A program made the translations under genes and the position numbers. From NCBI RefSeq assembly GCF_037055275.1, contig NZ_CP146343.1, forward strand, positions 2,452,501-2,516,500: a DNA stretch of 64,000 nt. The letters run 5' to 3'. Of this stretch, positions 11,296 to 20,228 are shown piece after piece. The notes beneath the pieces were generated by a model that was not told where the DNA came from, searched no databases, and worked only from the letters and a program-made list of their open reading frames with translations. The number at the start of each line of letters is the position of its first letter. Position 1 is the stretch's first letter. The DNA comes from Pseudomonas sp. ML2-2023-3. Lineage in GTDB: Bacteria > Pseudomonadota > Gammaproteobacteria > Pseudomonadales > Pseudomonadaceae.

Positions 11296-11364
11296 ATGTC
11301 CGAAAGGATTATTTGAAAATAAATCCTCAATGACAGTTGCTCCCATCATTGCTTCTGCTGTGCC

Positions 11365-12552
11365 TCAGTTCCGGTTGTCCCCCACCAGACTCTCCACCGA
11401 CGGCACTCGCGTGTCGCTTTCCATCTGCGCGTCGTGTTCGATCTGATGACTGAAGCGATCCAGTGAGCCTTGTGCCGGCTGCGCATCGCTGGCAAAAACC
11501 GGCGGGCTCAGGATGTAAGCCCCCAGCAATCGGCTCAACGCCGCCAGGCTGTCGATATGGGTGCGTTCATACCCGTGGGTCGCATCGCAACCAAACGCCA
11601 GCAAGGCGCACCGAATATCATGCCCGGCAGTGACGGCCGAATGGGCATCGCTGAAGTAGTAGCGGAACATGTCACGGCGTACCGGCAGTTCATTATCGCT
11701 GGCCAGGCGCAGCAGGTGCCGCGACAAGTGATAGTCATACGGCCCGCCCGAATCCTGCATCGCCACGCTTACCGCGTGCTCGCTGGAGTGCTGGCCCGGC
11801 GCTACCGGGGCAATGTCAATCCCGACAAACTCGCTCACATCCCACGGCAATGCGGCGGCCGCGCCACTGCCCGTTTCTTCGGTGATGGTGAACAGAGGAT
11901 GACAGTCGATCAGCGGTTGCTCGCCACTGTCCACAATGGCCTTCAATGCGGCAAGCAGTGCTGCCACCCCGGCCTTGTCGTCCAGATGCCGCGCGCTGAT
12001 ATGGCCGCTTTCGGTGAATTCCGGCAGCGGATCAAATGCCACGTAGTCGCCGATATTGATCCCCAGGGAATCGCAGTCGGCCCGGGTCGCGCAATATGCA
12101 TCCAGACGCAACTCGATGTGGTCCCAACTGATCGGCAACTCATCCACCCCGGTATTGAAGGCATGGCCTGAAGCCATTAATGGCAGGACACTGCCGCGGA
12201 TCACGCCATTGTCAGTGAACAGGCTGACCCGGCTGCCTTCAGCAAAACGGCTGGACCAGCACCCCACGGGCGCCAGGACCAGACGGCCGTTGTCCTTGAT
12301 CGCCCGCACGCTGGCGCCGATGGTGTCCAAATGCGCGGAAACGGCACGGTCAGGACTGTTCTTCTGGCCCTTGAGGGTCGCGCGCAAAGTGCCGCGTCGA
12401 GTCAGCTCAAAGGGAATCCCCAGCTCATCGAGGCGTTCGGCGACATAGCGCACGATGGTGTCGGTAAACCCGGTGGGGCTGGGGATGGCGAGCATTTCCA
12501 GCAGTACCCGTTGCAGGTAGTCGAGGTCGGGTTCAGGGAGGGTGCGATTCAT
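11365..12552 (-). CDS. M42-family peptidase of the NAGGN osmoprotectant system
   Basis: 395-residue cocatalytic zinc aminopeptidase-like protein. Metal-site and catalytic segments are visible: SAHLDTIG, HLDDKAGVAALL, the acidic ITEETGSG, VGIDIAPV and the C-terminal THGYERTHID. It is the third gene of the N-acetylglutaminylglutamine amide (NAGGN) operon and is always found with the two synthesis genes. Its role, possibly turnover of the dipeptide, is not settled to my knowledge. The start lies 23 bases after the synthetase stop on the same strand. The IS110 right end lies 23 bases beyond its stop. Confidence 0.9.
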   Translation of the reverse strand: MNRTLPEPDLDYLQRVLLEMLAIPSPTGFTDTIVRYVAERLDELGIPFELTRRGTLRATLKGQKNSPDRAVSAHLDTIGASVRAIKDNGRLVLAPVGCWSSRFAEGSRVSLFTDNGVIRGSVLPLMASGHAFNTGVDELPISWDHIELRLDAYCATRADCDSLGINIGDYVAFDPLPEFTESGHISARHLDDKAGVAALLAALKAIVDSGEQPLIDCHPLFTITEETGSGAAAALPWDVSEFVGIDIAPVAPGQHSSEHAVSVAMQDSGGPYDYHLSRHLLRLASDNELPVRRDMFRYYFSDAHSAVTAGHDIRCALLAFGCDATHGYERTHIDSLAALSRLLGAYILSPPVFASDAQPAQGSLDRFSHQIEHDAQMESDTRVPSVESLVGDNRN

Positions 12553-12575
12553 AAAAGCTCCTGAGGGCCGGTCAG

Positions 12576-14321
12576 CTAGAGAGCAGGCTGACAGTGGGGG
12601 AAGAGTAAATCGATGAAGCGTTCGGCGGTCGGCTGTGGCTCATGGTTGGCGAGCCCGGCCCGTTCGTTGGCTTCGATAAATACGTACTCGGGCTGGTCGG
12701 CGGCAGGCACCATCAAGTCCAGGCCGACCACGGGAATATCCAGCGCCCGGGCGGCGCGAATGGCCGCGTCGGCCAGCGCCGGGTGCAGCACGGAGGTCAC
12801 ATCTTCGAGGCAACCGCCCGTGTGCAGATTGGCCGTACGGCGCACGGCGAGCACCTGGCCTGCGGGCAAGATACTGTCGTACTCATAGCCAGCGGCTTGT
12901 ACGGTGCGCCGGGTTTCTGCGTCCAGCGGGATGCGGCTTTCACCCGCAGTGGCGGCCTGACGGCGTCGGCTTTGTGCTTCGATCAGTCGATGGACCGTGT
13001 GCAGGCCATCACCCGTCACCTGGGCAGGACGGCGGATGGCGGCTGCCACGACCTCAAAGCCGATCACCACAATTCGCAGGTCGAGCCCCTCGTGGAAGCT
13101 TTCGAGCAGCACCCGGCTATCGAATGCACGCGCTGTTTCGATGGCCAGTTGCACCTGCTCGAGGCTGTCCAGATCCACCGCCACGCCATTGCCTTGCTCG
13201 CCATCCACAGGTTTGACCACCACCCGCGTGTGTTGCTCAAGAAAGCGCAGGTTGTCGTCGGCATTACCGGCCAATTGCTGGCTTGGGACATTCAGTCCTG
13301 CCTGGTGCAACACTGTATGGGTCAGGCATTTGTCCTGGCACAGACTCATGCTGATGGCGCTGGTCAGATCGCTCAGGGATTCGCGGCAACGAATCCGTCG
13401 TCCGCCGTGGCTCAGAGTGAAAAGTCCGGCGGGCGCGTCGTCAATTTGCACATCAATGCCGCGTTTAAAGGCTTCTTCGACCAGGATTCGGGCATAGGGG
13501 TTGAGCCCGACTTCAGGCCCGGGGCCGAGAAACAGCGGTTGGTTGATGCCATTTTTGCGCTTGATGGCAAAGGTCGACAGGGTACGAAAGCCCAGTTTGC
13601 TGTAGAGGCTTTTCGCTTGGGCGTTGTCGTGCAGCACCGACAGGTCGAGGTAGCTCAAGCCGCGGCTCATGAAGTGTTCGATCAAATGCCGGACCAGCAC
13701 TTCGCCTACACCGGGCCGCGAGCAGTGGGGGTCCACTGCCAGGCACCAGAGGCTGCTGCCGTTTTCCGGGTCGTGGAACGCGGTGTGATGGTTCAGGCCC
13801 ATGACGCTGCCGATCACCGCGCCGCTGTCTTCATCCTCGGCCATCCAGTACACCGGCCCGCCCTGATCTCGGGAGGTGAGCAATGTCGGGTCGATGGGCA
13901 GCATCGAGCGCGCCTGATACAGCGTGTTGATCGAGTTCCAGTCCGCTTCGCTTTGTGCCCGACGGATCCGGAACCCGCGAAACACGCGGGTAGCCGGGCG
14001 GTAATCGGTAAACCACAGGCGCAAGGTGTCCGAAGGGTCGAGAAACAGCTGTTGTGGCGACTGGGCCAGCACTTGCTGCGGCGCCGCCACATACAGCGCG
14101 ATATCGCGCTCACCGGGTTGTTCGTTGAGCAACTCGTTGGCCAGGCTGGCGGGGTCGGGAAAGGTATGCCCGATCAGCAACCGCCCCCAGCCGCAATGCA
14201 CGGCCACGGGTTGTGCGTCGAGTGGGCTGCCGTCTTCGGCCAGGCGCGCTTGCAGGCGTTCGTAGGACGGTGTTTGACCACGCAACAGACGCTGGCTGTA
14301 AGCCGTAGCGAGGGGTTTCAT
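12576..14321 (-). CDS. ngg: N-acetylglutaminylglutamine synthetase (GNAT-ATP-grasp)
   Basis: 581 residues with two enzyme domains. A GNAT acetyltransferase domain occupies ~100-270 (GVGEVLVRHLIEHFMSRG, DNAQAKSLYSKLGF). It is followed by an ATP-grasp ligase domain at ~290-575 (VVKPVDGEQGNGVAVDL, near the end DLMVPAADQPEYVFIEANER). Together they acetylate glutamine and join it to a second glutamine. This is the second gene of the NAGGN osmolyte operon. Only three bases separate its start from the stop of the amidotransferase gene, so the two are tightly coupled. Confidence 0.92.
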   Translation of the reverse strand: MKPLATAYSQRLLRGQTPSYERLQARLAEDGSPLDAQPVAVHCGWGRLLIGHTFPDPASLANELLNEQPGERDIALYVAAPQQVLAQSPQQLFLDPSDTLRLWFTDYRPATRVFRGFRIRRAQSEADWNSINTLYQARSMLPIDPTLLTSRDQGGPVYWMAEDEDSGAVIGSVMGLNHHTAFHDPENGSSLWCLAVDPHCSRPGVGEVLVRHLIEHFMSRGLSYLDLSVLHDNAQAKSLYSKLGFRTLSTFAIKRKNGINQPLFLGPGPEVGLNPYARILVEEAFKRGIDVQIDDAPAGLFTLSHGGRRIRCRESLSDLTSAISMSLCQDKCLTHTVLHQAGLNVPSQQLAGNADDNLRFLEQHTRVVVKPVDGEQGNGVAVDLDSLEQVQLAIETARAFDSRVLLESFHEGLDLRIVVIGFEVVAAAIRRPAQVTGDGLHTVHRLIEAQSRRRQAATAGESRIPLDAETRRTVQAAGYEYDSILPAGQVLAVRRTANLHTGGCLEDVTSVLHPALADAAIRAARALDIPVVGLDLMVPAADQPEYVFIEANERAGLANHEPQPTAERFIDLLFPHCQPAL

Positions 14322-14324
14322 CGA

Positions 14325-16097
14325 TCAGATTCCTTGTTCGCTCAGCCACAGGTTCAAGGCTGCCAGTTGCCATAGCTTTGAACCGTTAAGAGGCGTCAGC
14401 TGGCTTTGTGGGTGGGTCAGCAGTTGATCAAGCATCGCTGGCTGAAACAGCCCTCGATCCTGGCTCGGGTCCAGCAGCAGGTCACGGACCCAGTTCAGCG
14501 TGTCGCCCTGCAAGTGCTTGAGACCAGGCACCGGGAAGTAACCTTTCTTGCGGTCGATCACTTCGCTTGGGATCACCAGCCGCGCCGCTTCCTTGAGTAC
14601 CTGCTTGCCGCCGTCCGGCAATTTGAACCGCGCCGGAATACGTGCCGAGAGTTCGGCCAGACGGTAATCCAGAAACGGTGTACGGGCCTCAAGGCCCCAG
14701 GCCATGGTCATGTTGTCGACCCGTTTGACCGGGTCATCCACCAGCATCACCGTGCTGTCCAGTCGCAGGGCTTTGTCCACCCCCGCGCTGGCGCCTGGCT
14801 GGGCAAAGTGCTCGCGTACAAAATCCCCGGCCGCATCATTGGCCGTCAGCCATTGCAGCTGCACCGTGGCCTTGTACTCGTCGTAACTGCGATCAAAAAA
14901 CGCTTCGCGGTAAGCGGCATAAGGGTCGTCGGCGGCATCGACGGGCGGATACCAGTGATACCCGGCAAACAGTTCGTCGGCGCCCTGGCCGCTCTGCACC
15001 ACCTTGCAGTGCTTGGCCACCTCACGCGACAGCAGATAAAACGCGATGCAGTCGTGGCTGACCATCGGTTCGCTCATGGCGCGAAAGGCCGCAGGCAGTT
15101 GCTCAATGATTTCGTGCTCACCAATGCGCAGTTGGTGATGGCGGGTGCCGTAATGCCGGGCGATCAAGTCCGAATACTGGAACTCATCGCCGCGCTCGCC
15201 GCCCGAGTCCTCAAAGCCGATGGAAAAGGTCGACAAGTCCTGTACGCCCACTTCGCGCAACAAACCCACCAGCAAGCTGGAGTCGACCCCGCCCGAGAGC
15301 AGCACGCCGACATCCACTGCCGCACGTTGGCGAATAGCCACAGCTTCGCGGGTACTGTCCAGAACGCGGTCGCGCCAGTCTTCGAGGGTCAAGTCGAGTT
15401 CATCGGCATGGGGGCCATAGGGCAGGGTCCACCAGGTTTTCTGCTCGGTATGACCGTTGGCATCGATACGCAGCCAGGTGGCGGGGGGCAATTTTTCAAT
15501 CCCGGCAATCAGCGTGCGGGGCGCGGGTACCACGGCATGGAAATTCAAATAGTGGTTGAGTGCAACGGGGTCGAGCATCGGATTGATATCGCCGCCCTTG
15601 AGCAGCGCGGGCAGGGTGGAGGCAAAGCGCAAACGTTCCCCGGTACGTGACAGGTAAAGAGGCTTAACCCCCAAACGGTCGCGGGCGATAAACAGGCGCT
15701 GGGTGTCGCGCTCCCAAATGGCAAACGCAAACATGCCATTGAGTTTGGGCAGCAGCGCTTCACCCCAGGCGTGATAGCCCTTGAGCAGCACTTCAGTGTC
15801 GCCGTCGGAGTAAAAGGCATAACCGAGGTGTTCAAGCTCGGCTCTCAATTCGGGGAAGTTATAGATTGCGCCGTTGAACGCCAGTGACAGGCCCAGTTGG
15901 CTGTCAACCATCGGTTGAGCGGAGCCGTCCGACAAATCCATGATTTTCAGACGGCGGTGGCCGAGGGCTATCGGCCCCTGGCTGTGGAAACCCCAGGCAT
16001 CAGGTCCACGGGGGGCCAGGTGGTGGGTAATGCGTTCGATGGCTGCCAGGTCGGCAGGGTGTTGATCAAAACGTAACTCTCCAGCTAATCCGCACAT
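14325..16097 (-). CDS. N-acetylglutaminylglutamine amidotransferase (AsnB-like)
   Basis: 590 residues from MCGLAGELRFDQ, placing the class II glutaminase nucleophile Cys at position 2. The frame is open back to 16247, but upstream starts would bury that Cys and destroy activity. The C-terminal asparagine-synthetase domain has the PPi loop LLSGGVDSSLLVGLL. It converts the terminal carboxylate of N-acetylglutaminylglutamine to the amide. It is the first gene of the osmolyte operon, with its promoter in the preceding 409 bases. Annotation as asparagine synthetase would be misleading given its neighbours. Confidence 0.92.
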   Translation of the reverse strand: MCGLAGELRFDQHPADLAAIERITHHLAPRGPDAWGFHSQGPIALGHRRLKIMDLSDGSAQPMVDSQLGLSLAFNGAIYNFPELRAELEHLGYAFYSDGDTEVLLKGYHAWGEALLPKLNGMFAFAIWERDTQRLFIARDRLGVKPLYLSRTGERLRFASTLPALLKGGDINPMLDPVALNHYLNFHAVVPAPRTLIAGIEKLPPATWLRIDANGHTEQKTWWTLPYGPHADELDLTLEDWRDRVLDSTREAVAIRQRAAVDVGVLLSGGVDSSLLVGLLREVGVQDLSTFSIGFEDSGGERGDEFQYSDLIARHYGTRHHQLRIGEHEIIEQLPAAFRAMSEPMVSHDCIAFYLLSREVAKHCKVVQSGQGADELFAGYHWYPPVDAADDPYAAYREAFFDRSYDEYKATVQLQWLTANDAAGDFVREHFAQPGASAGVDKALRLDSTVMLVDDPVKRVDNMTMAWGLEARTPFLDYRLAELSARIPARFKLPDGGKQVLKEAARLVIPSEVIDRKKGYFPVPGLKHLQGDTLNWVRDLLLDPSQDRGLFQPAMLDQLLTHPQSQLTPLNGSKLWQLAALNLWLSEQGI

Positions 16098-16506
16098 GGT
16101 GTTTAAATCCTTGGTATTTCGGCATGTGGTGCTACAGGTTGAGTCAGCGTCTTTGCGAGACGCCATGTAGCGCTTGGGCCCGGTTTTAAAGGGGCGATGA
16201 AGCGTCAGGCGCCATCGCCAGCCCGTGCGGCGCAGGGCAAAAGACACCCGCGGCGCGGTAAACGACCGTGTTTTATCGAGTAACTGAGGCCCGGATCGTT
16301 CAATAAAACTTACAGGAGGTTGATCAAGCAGACGTTTGCACGGGGCGCAAGGCAGGGTATTTCAAGGGGGTTGACCAGGGCTTTATGCACCTCTGGATAG
16401 GCGACAAGGCATCCTCAACGATTGCTGTTGAGCAATGCCATCCATCAATGGGCTGCCGGTTAACGCAAGGGGGCAGAAATCTGCCGTTAACCGGCCAGCA
16501 CTAAGG
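16098..16506. other. Promoter region of the NAGGN operon
   Basis: 409 bases between mnmC and the osmolyte operon, both on the minus strand. It holds a possible AlgU-type promoter (16275-16301). It also holds a nested hairpin downstream of mnmC: GCCGGTTAAC (16454-16463) with GTTAACCGGC (16485-16494), enclosing GGCAGA/TCTGCC. I see no gene in it. Confidence 0.6.
16275..16301 (-). promoter_or_regulatory. Possible AlgU (RpoE-type) promoter
   Basis: Read on the minus strand: GAACGA (16301-16296), 16 bases, TCGAT (16279-16275). The AlgU consensus is GAACTT-N16/17-TCTGA, so four of six and about four of five positions agree. Osmotic induction of this operon in pseudomonads makes an envelope-stress sigma factor plausible. 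The match is weak and is an inference. Confidence 0.3.
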
Positions 16507-18486
16507 CTATAACCCTTTGATCAGCGCTCGCAGACCGAAACGGTTTGGCAGGCAGGCTTCGGCCACAACCCGTGGCAGGGGCAGAGGCTCATTGTTGATC
16601 CAGGCCGCCAGTAGTTCACCGGACAGCGGCGCGGTAATCAGCCCTCGGGAACCGTGGCCGCTGTTGATATACAAGCCTGCGAGCCAGGGGCAGGGCGTGT
16701 CTGGCACCTGGCGGGCATCCTTGCGCAAAACGGCATAGGCACTTGCAAACTGCTCCGGGTCCGTCAGTGGGCCAACAATCGGCAAATAGTCCGGGCTGGT
16801 GCAACGAAAGGCAGCCCAACCCTGCAGGGTATGGGGATCGAGTTGCTCGTCACCGAGTCGATGGGCAAGGTCCGGGGATATTTCCTGTAGCAGGTCGAGG
16901 TTGCCCTGATGCCCCTCGGGGGTGGTGGTCAGGTCTTCGTTATGAAAGTCGAAACTGGCACCCAGCGTGTGCTCACCCAGGCGGCCGGGGGCCACATATC
17001 CTTCGGCACAGACCACCGTTTTAAGCACGGCGCTGTTCTGGGTTTCAACCAGCTGAGTGATTTGTCCCCGAATGCGCTTGAGCGGCAAGTCGCTGCTGGC
17101 CGGGAAACGCTTGACCTCTGCAGCACCGGCAAGAATTACCACCGGTGCTTGAGCCAGTAGTGTGTCGTCCTGACAGGCTTGCCACTGGTCATCGACCTTG
17201 TGCAGTTGCAACACCTCATGGTGCGTCAAGACCTGAACATTGGGGTGCAAGGTCTGGTAATGGCAAAGTGCGGGCGGGTGAACCCAGCCTCCCTCGGGAT
17301 AGAACAGCCCGCCGTGAGCCAGTTCTATTCCGGCCAGCGCTTGTGCCTGGGGCTGATCCACCAGATGCACCAGCTCAGGTGGAAATGCCGCGGCCAGTTG
17401 GGCCTGGCGTTGGGCTTCCTTGGCATTGAAGCCCAATTGCAGAACGCCGCAATCATCCCAGTCACGCCCGCGTTGCAGGTGTTCCAGCAGGCGACGGGTG
17501 TAGCCGAATCCGCTGACAATCAACTGCGACAGGGTTGTACCGTGCGCCGACAGCTTGAGGTACAGCACGCCCTGTGGATTACCCGATGCTTCCTTGGCCA
17601 GCCGCTCATGGCGCTCCAGCAGAACCACCTGCCAACCGCGGCGGGCCAGGCTGTTGGCACTGGCGCAACCCGACAGGCCGCCACCAATGACCAACGCTTT
17701 GCGTGGGCCTTGTACCTGAGGCGGGCGGGCAAACCAGGGTTTGACGCCGGGTGTCGCGGTCACGCTGTCAGGCAACCCGACAAAAGTGCCGCGCAGGATT
17801 TCCCATTTATGACCGATCCCAGGCGTGCGGCGCATCTTGAAACCCGCTTCGTTCAGCGCCCGGCGCACCCAGCCGGTGCTGGTGAAGGTACTGATGGTGG
17901 ACTCGGGAGCTGCCAGGCGCGCCAGTTGCGCGAACAGTTCGGGTGTCCACATCTCGGGGTTTTTTGCCGGAGCGAAGCCATCGAGAAACCAGGCGTCGAC
18001 TTGCGCGTCCAGTTGCGGCAGTTGTTCCAGCACGTCACCGATCAATAACGTGAGGGTTACCCGGCCATTGTCCAGGCTCAGGGTCTGGAATCCCGGGTGA
18101 ATCGCAAAGTAGGCCGCCAGCAACTGATCGCTGAATGGCGTCAGTTCGGGCCACAGGGCGAGGGCCCGCTGCAGGTCCTGGCGGGTGAGCGGGTACTTCT
18201 CGACACTGATGAAGTGCAGGCGGGCGTCGGGCCGTGCCGTTTGTTCAAACAACTGCCAGGCGCACAGAAAATTCAGGCCGGTGCCGAAACCGGTCTCGCC
18301 AATCACCAGCTGGGCATTGGCGGGCAAAGCCGCGAAACGCTCTGCGAGTGCGTTCTGCTCGATAAAGACATAACGGGTTTCTTCCAGGCCGGACTTGTCC
18401 GAAAAGTACACGTCATCAAACACCCGCGAATGGGGGCGACCTTGGTCATCCCAGTCAATCTGGGCATTGGGCATTTCAGTAGTCAT
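16507..18486 (-). CDS. mnmC: Bifunctional tRNA 5-methylaminomethyl-2-thiouridine biosynthesis protein MnmC
   Basis: 659 residues. The N-terminal ~240 residues are the MnmD methyltransferase (SAM motif GETGFGTGLNFL, DAWFLDGFAPAKNPEMW). The rest is the FAD-dependent MnmC1 oxidase, whose dinucleotide motif is VIGGGLSGCASANSLA. The enzyme removes the carboxymethyl group from cmnm5s2U34 and then methylates it, giving mnm5s2U at the wobble base. It is transcribed away from pap, and the 139 bases between the two starts must hold both promoters. Confidence 0.95.
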   Translation of the reverse strand: MTTEMPNAQIDWDDQGRPHSRVFDDVYFSDKSGLEETRYVFIEQNALAERFAALPANAQLVIGETGFGTGLNFLCAWQLFEQTARPDARLHFISVEKYPLTRQDLQRALALWPELTPFSDQLLAAYFAIHPGFQTLSLDNGRVTLTLLIGDVLEQLPQLDAQVDAWFLDGFAPAKNPEMWTPELFAQLARLAAPESTISTFTSTGWVRRALNEAGFKMRRTPGIGHKWEILRGTFVGLPDSVTATPGVKPWFARPPQVQGPRKALVIGGGLSGCASANSLARRGWQVVLLERHERLAKEASGNPQGVLYLKLSAHGTTLSQLIVSGFGYTRRLLEHLQRGRDWDDCGVLQLGFNAKEAQRQAQLAAAFPPELVHLVDQPQAQALAGIELAHGGLFYPEGGWVHPPALCHYQTLHPNVQVLTHHEVLQLHKVDDQWQACQDDTLLAQAPVVILAGAAEVKRFPASSDLPLKRIRGQITQLVETQNSAVLKTVVCAEGYVAPGRLGEHTLGASFDFHNEDLTTTPEGHQGNLDLLQEISPDLAHRLGDEQLDPHTLQGWAAFRCTSPDYLPIVGPLTDPEQFASAYAVLRKDARQVPDTPCPWLAGLYINSGHGSRGLITAPLSGELLAAWINNEPLPLPRVVAEACLPNRFGLRALIKGL

Positions 18487-18625
18487 GTGCGGCTCGGCAG
18501 CGGTAAGACGGCCATTCTAGCGGATCAGCAGCGGTGCGACTGATCCATGACAGTTTTGTGAGTGTTGTTCCTACACGTTTAGACGCAATCCGCTAGGCTT
18601 GTGAAATCTTGCCAGGGAGCTTTCT

Positions 18626-20131
18626 ATGTTCGAATCCGCTGAAATCGGTCATGCCATCGATAAAGAAACCTACGACAGGGAAGTTCCCGCCTTACGCGAA
18701 GCGTTGCTTGAAGCTCAATACGATCTCCACCAGCAGAAGCGCTCGGCTGTCATCGTGTTGATCAATGGTATTGAAGGCGCCGGCAAAGGCGAGACGGTCA
18801 AGCTGTTGAGTGAGTGGATGGATCCGCGGCTGATTGAAGTGCGAACCTTTGATCAGCAAACCGATGAAGAGTTGGCGCACCCGCCCGCCTGGCGCTACTG
18901 GCGCCAGTTACCGGCCAAAGGTCGCATGGGGGTGTTCTTCGGTAACTGGTACAGCCAGATGCTGCAGGGCCGGGTTCATGGTCGTTTCAAGGATGCCGTG
19001 CTCGATCAGGCCATCAATGGCGCGGAACGTCTGGAAAAAATGCTGTGTAACGAAGGGGCGGTGATTTTCAAGTTCTGGTTCCATTTGTCCAAGAAACAGA
19101 TGAAAGCCCGTCTCAAGGCACTCAAGGATGACCCGTTGCATAGCTGGCGTATCAGTCCACTGGATTGGCAACAGTCAGAAACCTACGATCGCTTCGTACG
19201 GTTTGGCGAGCGTGTGATTCGTCGAACCAGCCGTGACTACGCGCCCTGGAACATCGTTGAGGGTGTCGATCCGTATTACCGCAGCCTGACAGTGGGCAAG
19301 ATTCTGCTTGAGGGTCTGCAAGCCGCGCTGAATGAACCCAAAACAAAAGTGCGCGCCACCCATGTCGCGCCGTTGACTGAAACCCAGGACGGTTTGAGCC
19401 TGCTCGACTGCCTGGATATGACCCAGCATCTGGAAAAAGACGATTATCAGGAACAGCTGATCACCGAGCAGGCGCGCCTGTCGGGATTGATGCGCGACAA
19501 GCGGATGCGTCGTCATGCGCTGGTATCGGTGTTTGAAGGCAACGATGCGGCAGGCAAGGGCGGATCGATCAAGCGCGTGGCGGCGGCGCTTGACCCGCGT
19601 CAGTACAATATCGTGCCGATTGCTGCGCCTTCTGAAGATGAGCGCGCACAGCCCTACTTGTGGCGCTTCTGGCGACAGATTCCGGGGCGCGGCAAGTTCA
19701 CCATCTTTGATCGCTCATGGTATGGGCGGGTACTGGTGGAGCGGGTCGAAGGCTTTTGCACCCCGGCTGACTGGATGCGCGCCTATGGTGAGATCAATGA
19801 CTTCGAGGAGCAGTTGCGTGCTGCGGGCGTGATTGTCGTCAAGTTCTGGCTGGCGATTGATAAAGATGTCCAGCTTGAGCGTTTTCATGAGCGTGAAGAA
19901 ATCCCGTTCAAGCGCTTCAAAATCACCGAGGAAGACTGGCGCAACCGCGAGAAGTGGGATGTGTATCGCAAGGCAGTGTGCGACATGGTTGACCGCACCA
20001 GCACCGAGATTTCCTCCTGGACACTGGTTGAAGCCAATGACAAGCGCTGGGCGCGGGTCAAAGTGTTGCGCACGATCAACGAGGCGCTGGAAGCCGCATT
20101 CGAGAAGAGCGACAAGAAGCGCAAAAAGTAG
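18626..20131 (+). CDS. pap: Polyphosphate:AMP phosphotransferase (two-domain PPK2)
   Basis: 501 residues made of two PPK2 domains. Walker A motifs are NGIEGAGKG near residue 50 and GNDAAGKGG near 305. The lid/Walker B regions are FGNWYSQML and FDRSWYGRVLVERV. Two-domain class II PPK2 enzymes phosphorylate AMP to ADP from polyphosphate. In such proteins the second domain is the better conserved, as here. The TAG stop lies inside the first arm of a REP element (20128-20147), so the repeat contributes the gene's end. Confidence 0.92.
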   Translation: MFESAEIGHAIDKETYDREVPALREALLEAQYDLHQQKRSAVIVLINGIEGAGKGETVKLLSEWMDPRLIEVRTFDQQTDEELAHPPAWRYWRQLPAKGRMGVFFGNWYSQMLQGRVHGRFKDAVLDQAINGAERLEKMLCNEGAVIFKFWFHLSKKQMKARLKALKDDPLHSWRISPLDWQQSETYDRFVRFGERVIRRTSRDYAPWNIVEGVDPYYRSLTVGKILLEGLQAALNEPKTKVRATHVAPLTETQDGLSLLDCLDMTQHLEKDDYQEQLITEQARLSGLMRDKRMRRHALVSVFEGNDAAGKGGSIKRVAAALDPRQYNIVPIAAPSEDERAQPYLWRFWRQIPGRGKFTIFDRSWYGRVLVERVEGFCTPADWMRAYGEINDFEEQLRAAGVIVVKFWLAIDKDVQLERFHEREEIPFKRFKITEEDWRNREKWDVYRKAVCDMVDRTSTEISSWTLVEANDKRWARVKVLRTINEALEAAFEKSDKKRKK

Positions 20132-20217
20132 TCGCTGCCGAAGGCTGCGAAGGGGGGCGAAGCCCCCCGTTTTCTTGATGCCACTGCAAGTCCCTCCCAG
20201 CCTTCGGCAGCGGCTAC
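20128..20217. repeat. REPIN-like inverted REP pair after pap
   Basis: GTAGTCGCTGCCGAAGGCTG (20128-20147) and CAGCCTTCGGCAGCGGCTAC (20198-20217) are inverted copies with one mismatch. The same family recurs upstream of gyrA (34422-34536). It differs from the GGGCTTGC REP family at 194, 9981 and 37563. The left arm overlaps the pap stop codon. Confidence 0.75.
20152..20173. terminator. Terminator after pap
   Basis: GGGGGGC (20152-20158), loop GAA, GCCCCCC (20162-20168), then GTTTT. This strong hairpin inside the REP pair probably ends pap transcription and may also act for convergent fumC. Confidence 0.7.
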
Positions 20218-20228
20218 AGGGTGACGTT

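Larger units (their letters stand above)
10058..11341 (+). mobile_element. IS110-family insertion sequence in a REP site
   Basis: About 1.28 kb, bounded by the CT dinucleotides at 10058-10059 and 11340-11341, with no terminal inverted repeats, as expected for IS110. Removing it restores AAGCCAG-CT-CCCAT, a REP arm. Contents in order: structured non-coding left end (~10060-10260), DEDD transposase (10272-11231), a strong hairpin (11253-11295) and a short right end with a second hairpin (AGGATT/AATCCT, 11306-11328). REP-targeting IS110 elements (ISPpu9 and ISPpu10) are known in P. putida. This looks like the same kind, but I cannot name it. Confidence 0.85.

Noticed and set aside
12642..14375. 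577-codon open frame on the plus strand
   Set aside because: Antisense to the NAGGN synthetase, which has clear GNAT and ATP-grasp motifs.
14406..15650. 414-codon open frame on the plus strand
   Set aside because: Antisense to the AsnB-like amidotransferase; no family features.
14110..16247. Upstream extension of the AsnB-like gene to 16247
   Set aside because: It would place 50 residues before the catalytic Cys2, which must become N-terminal in class II amidotransferases.
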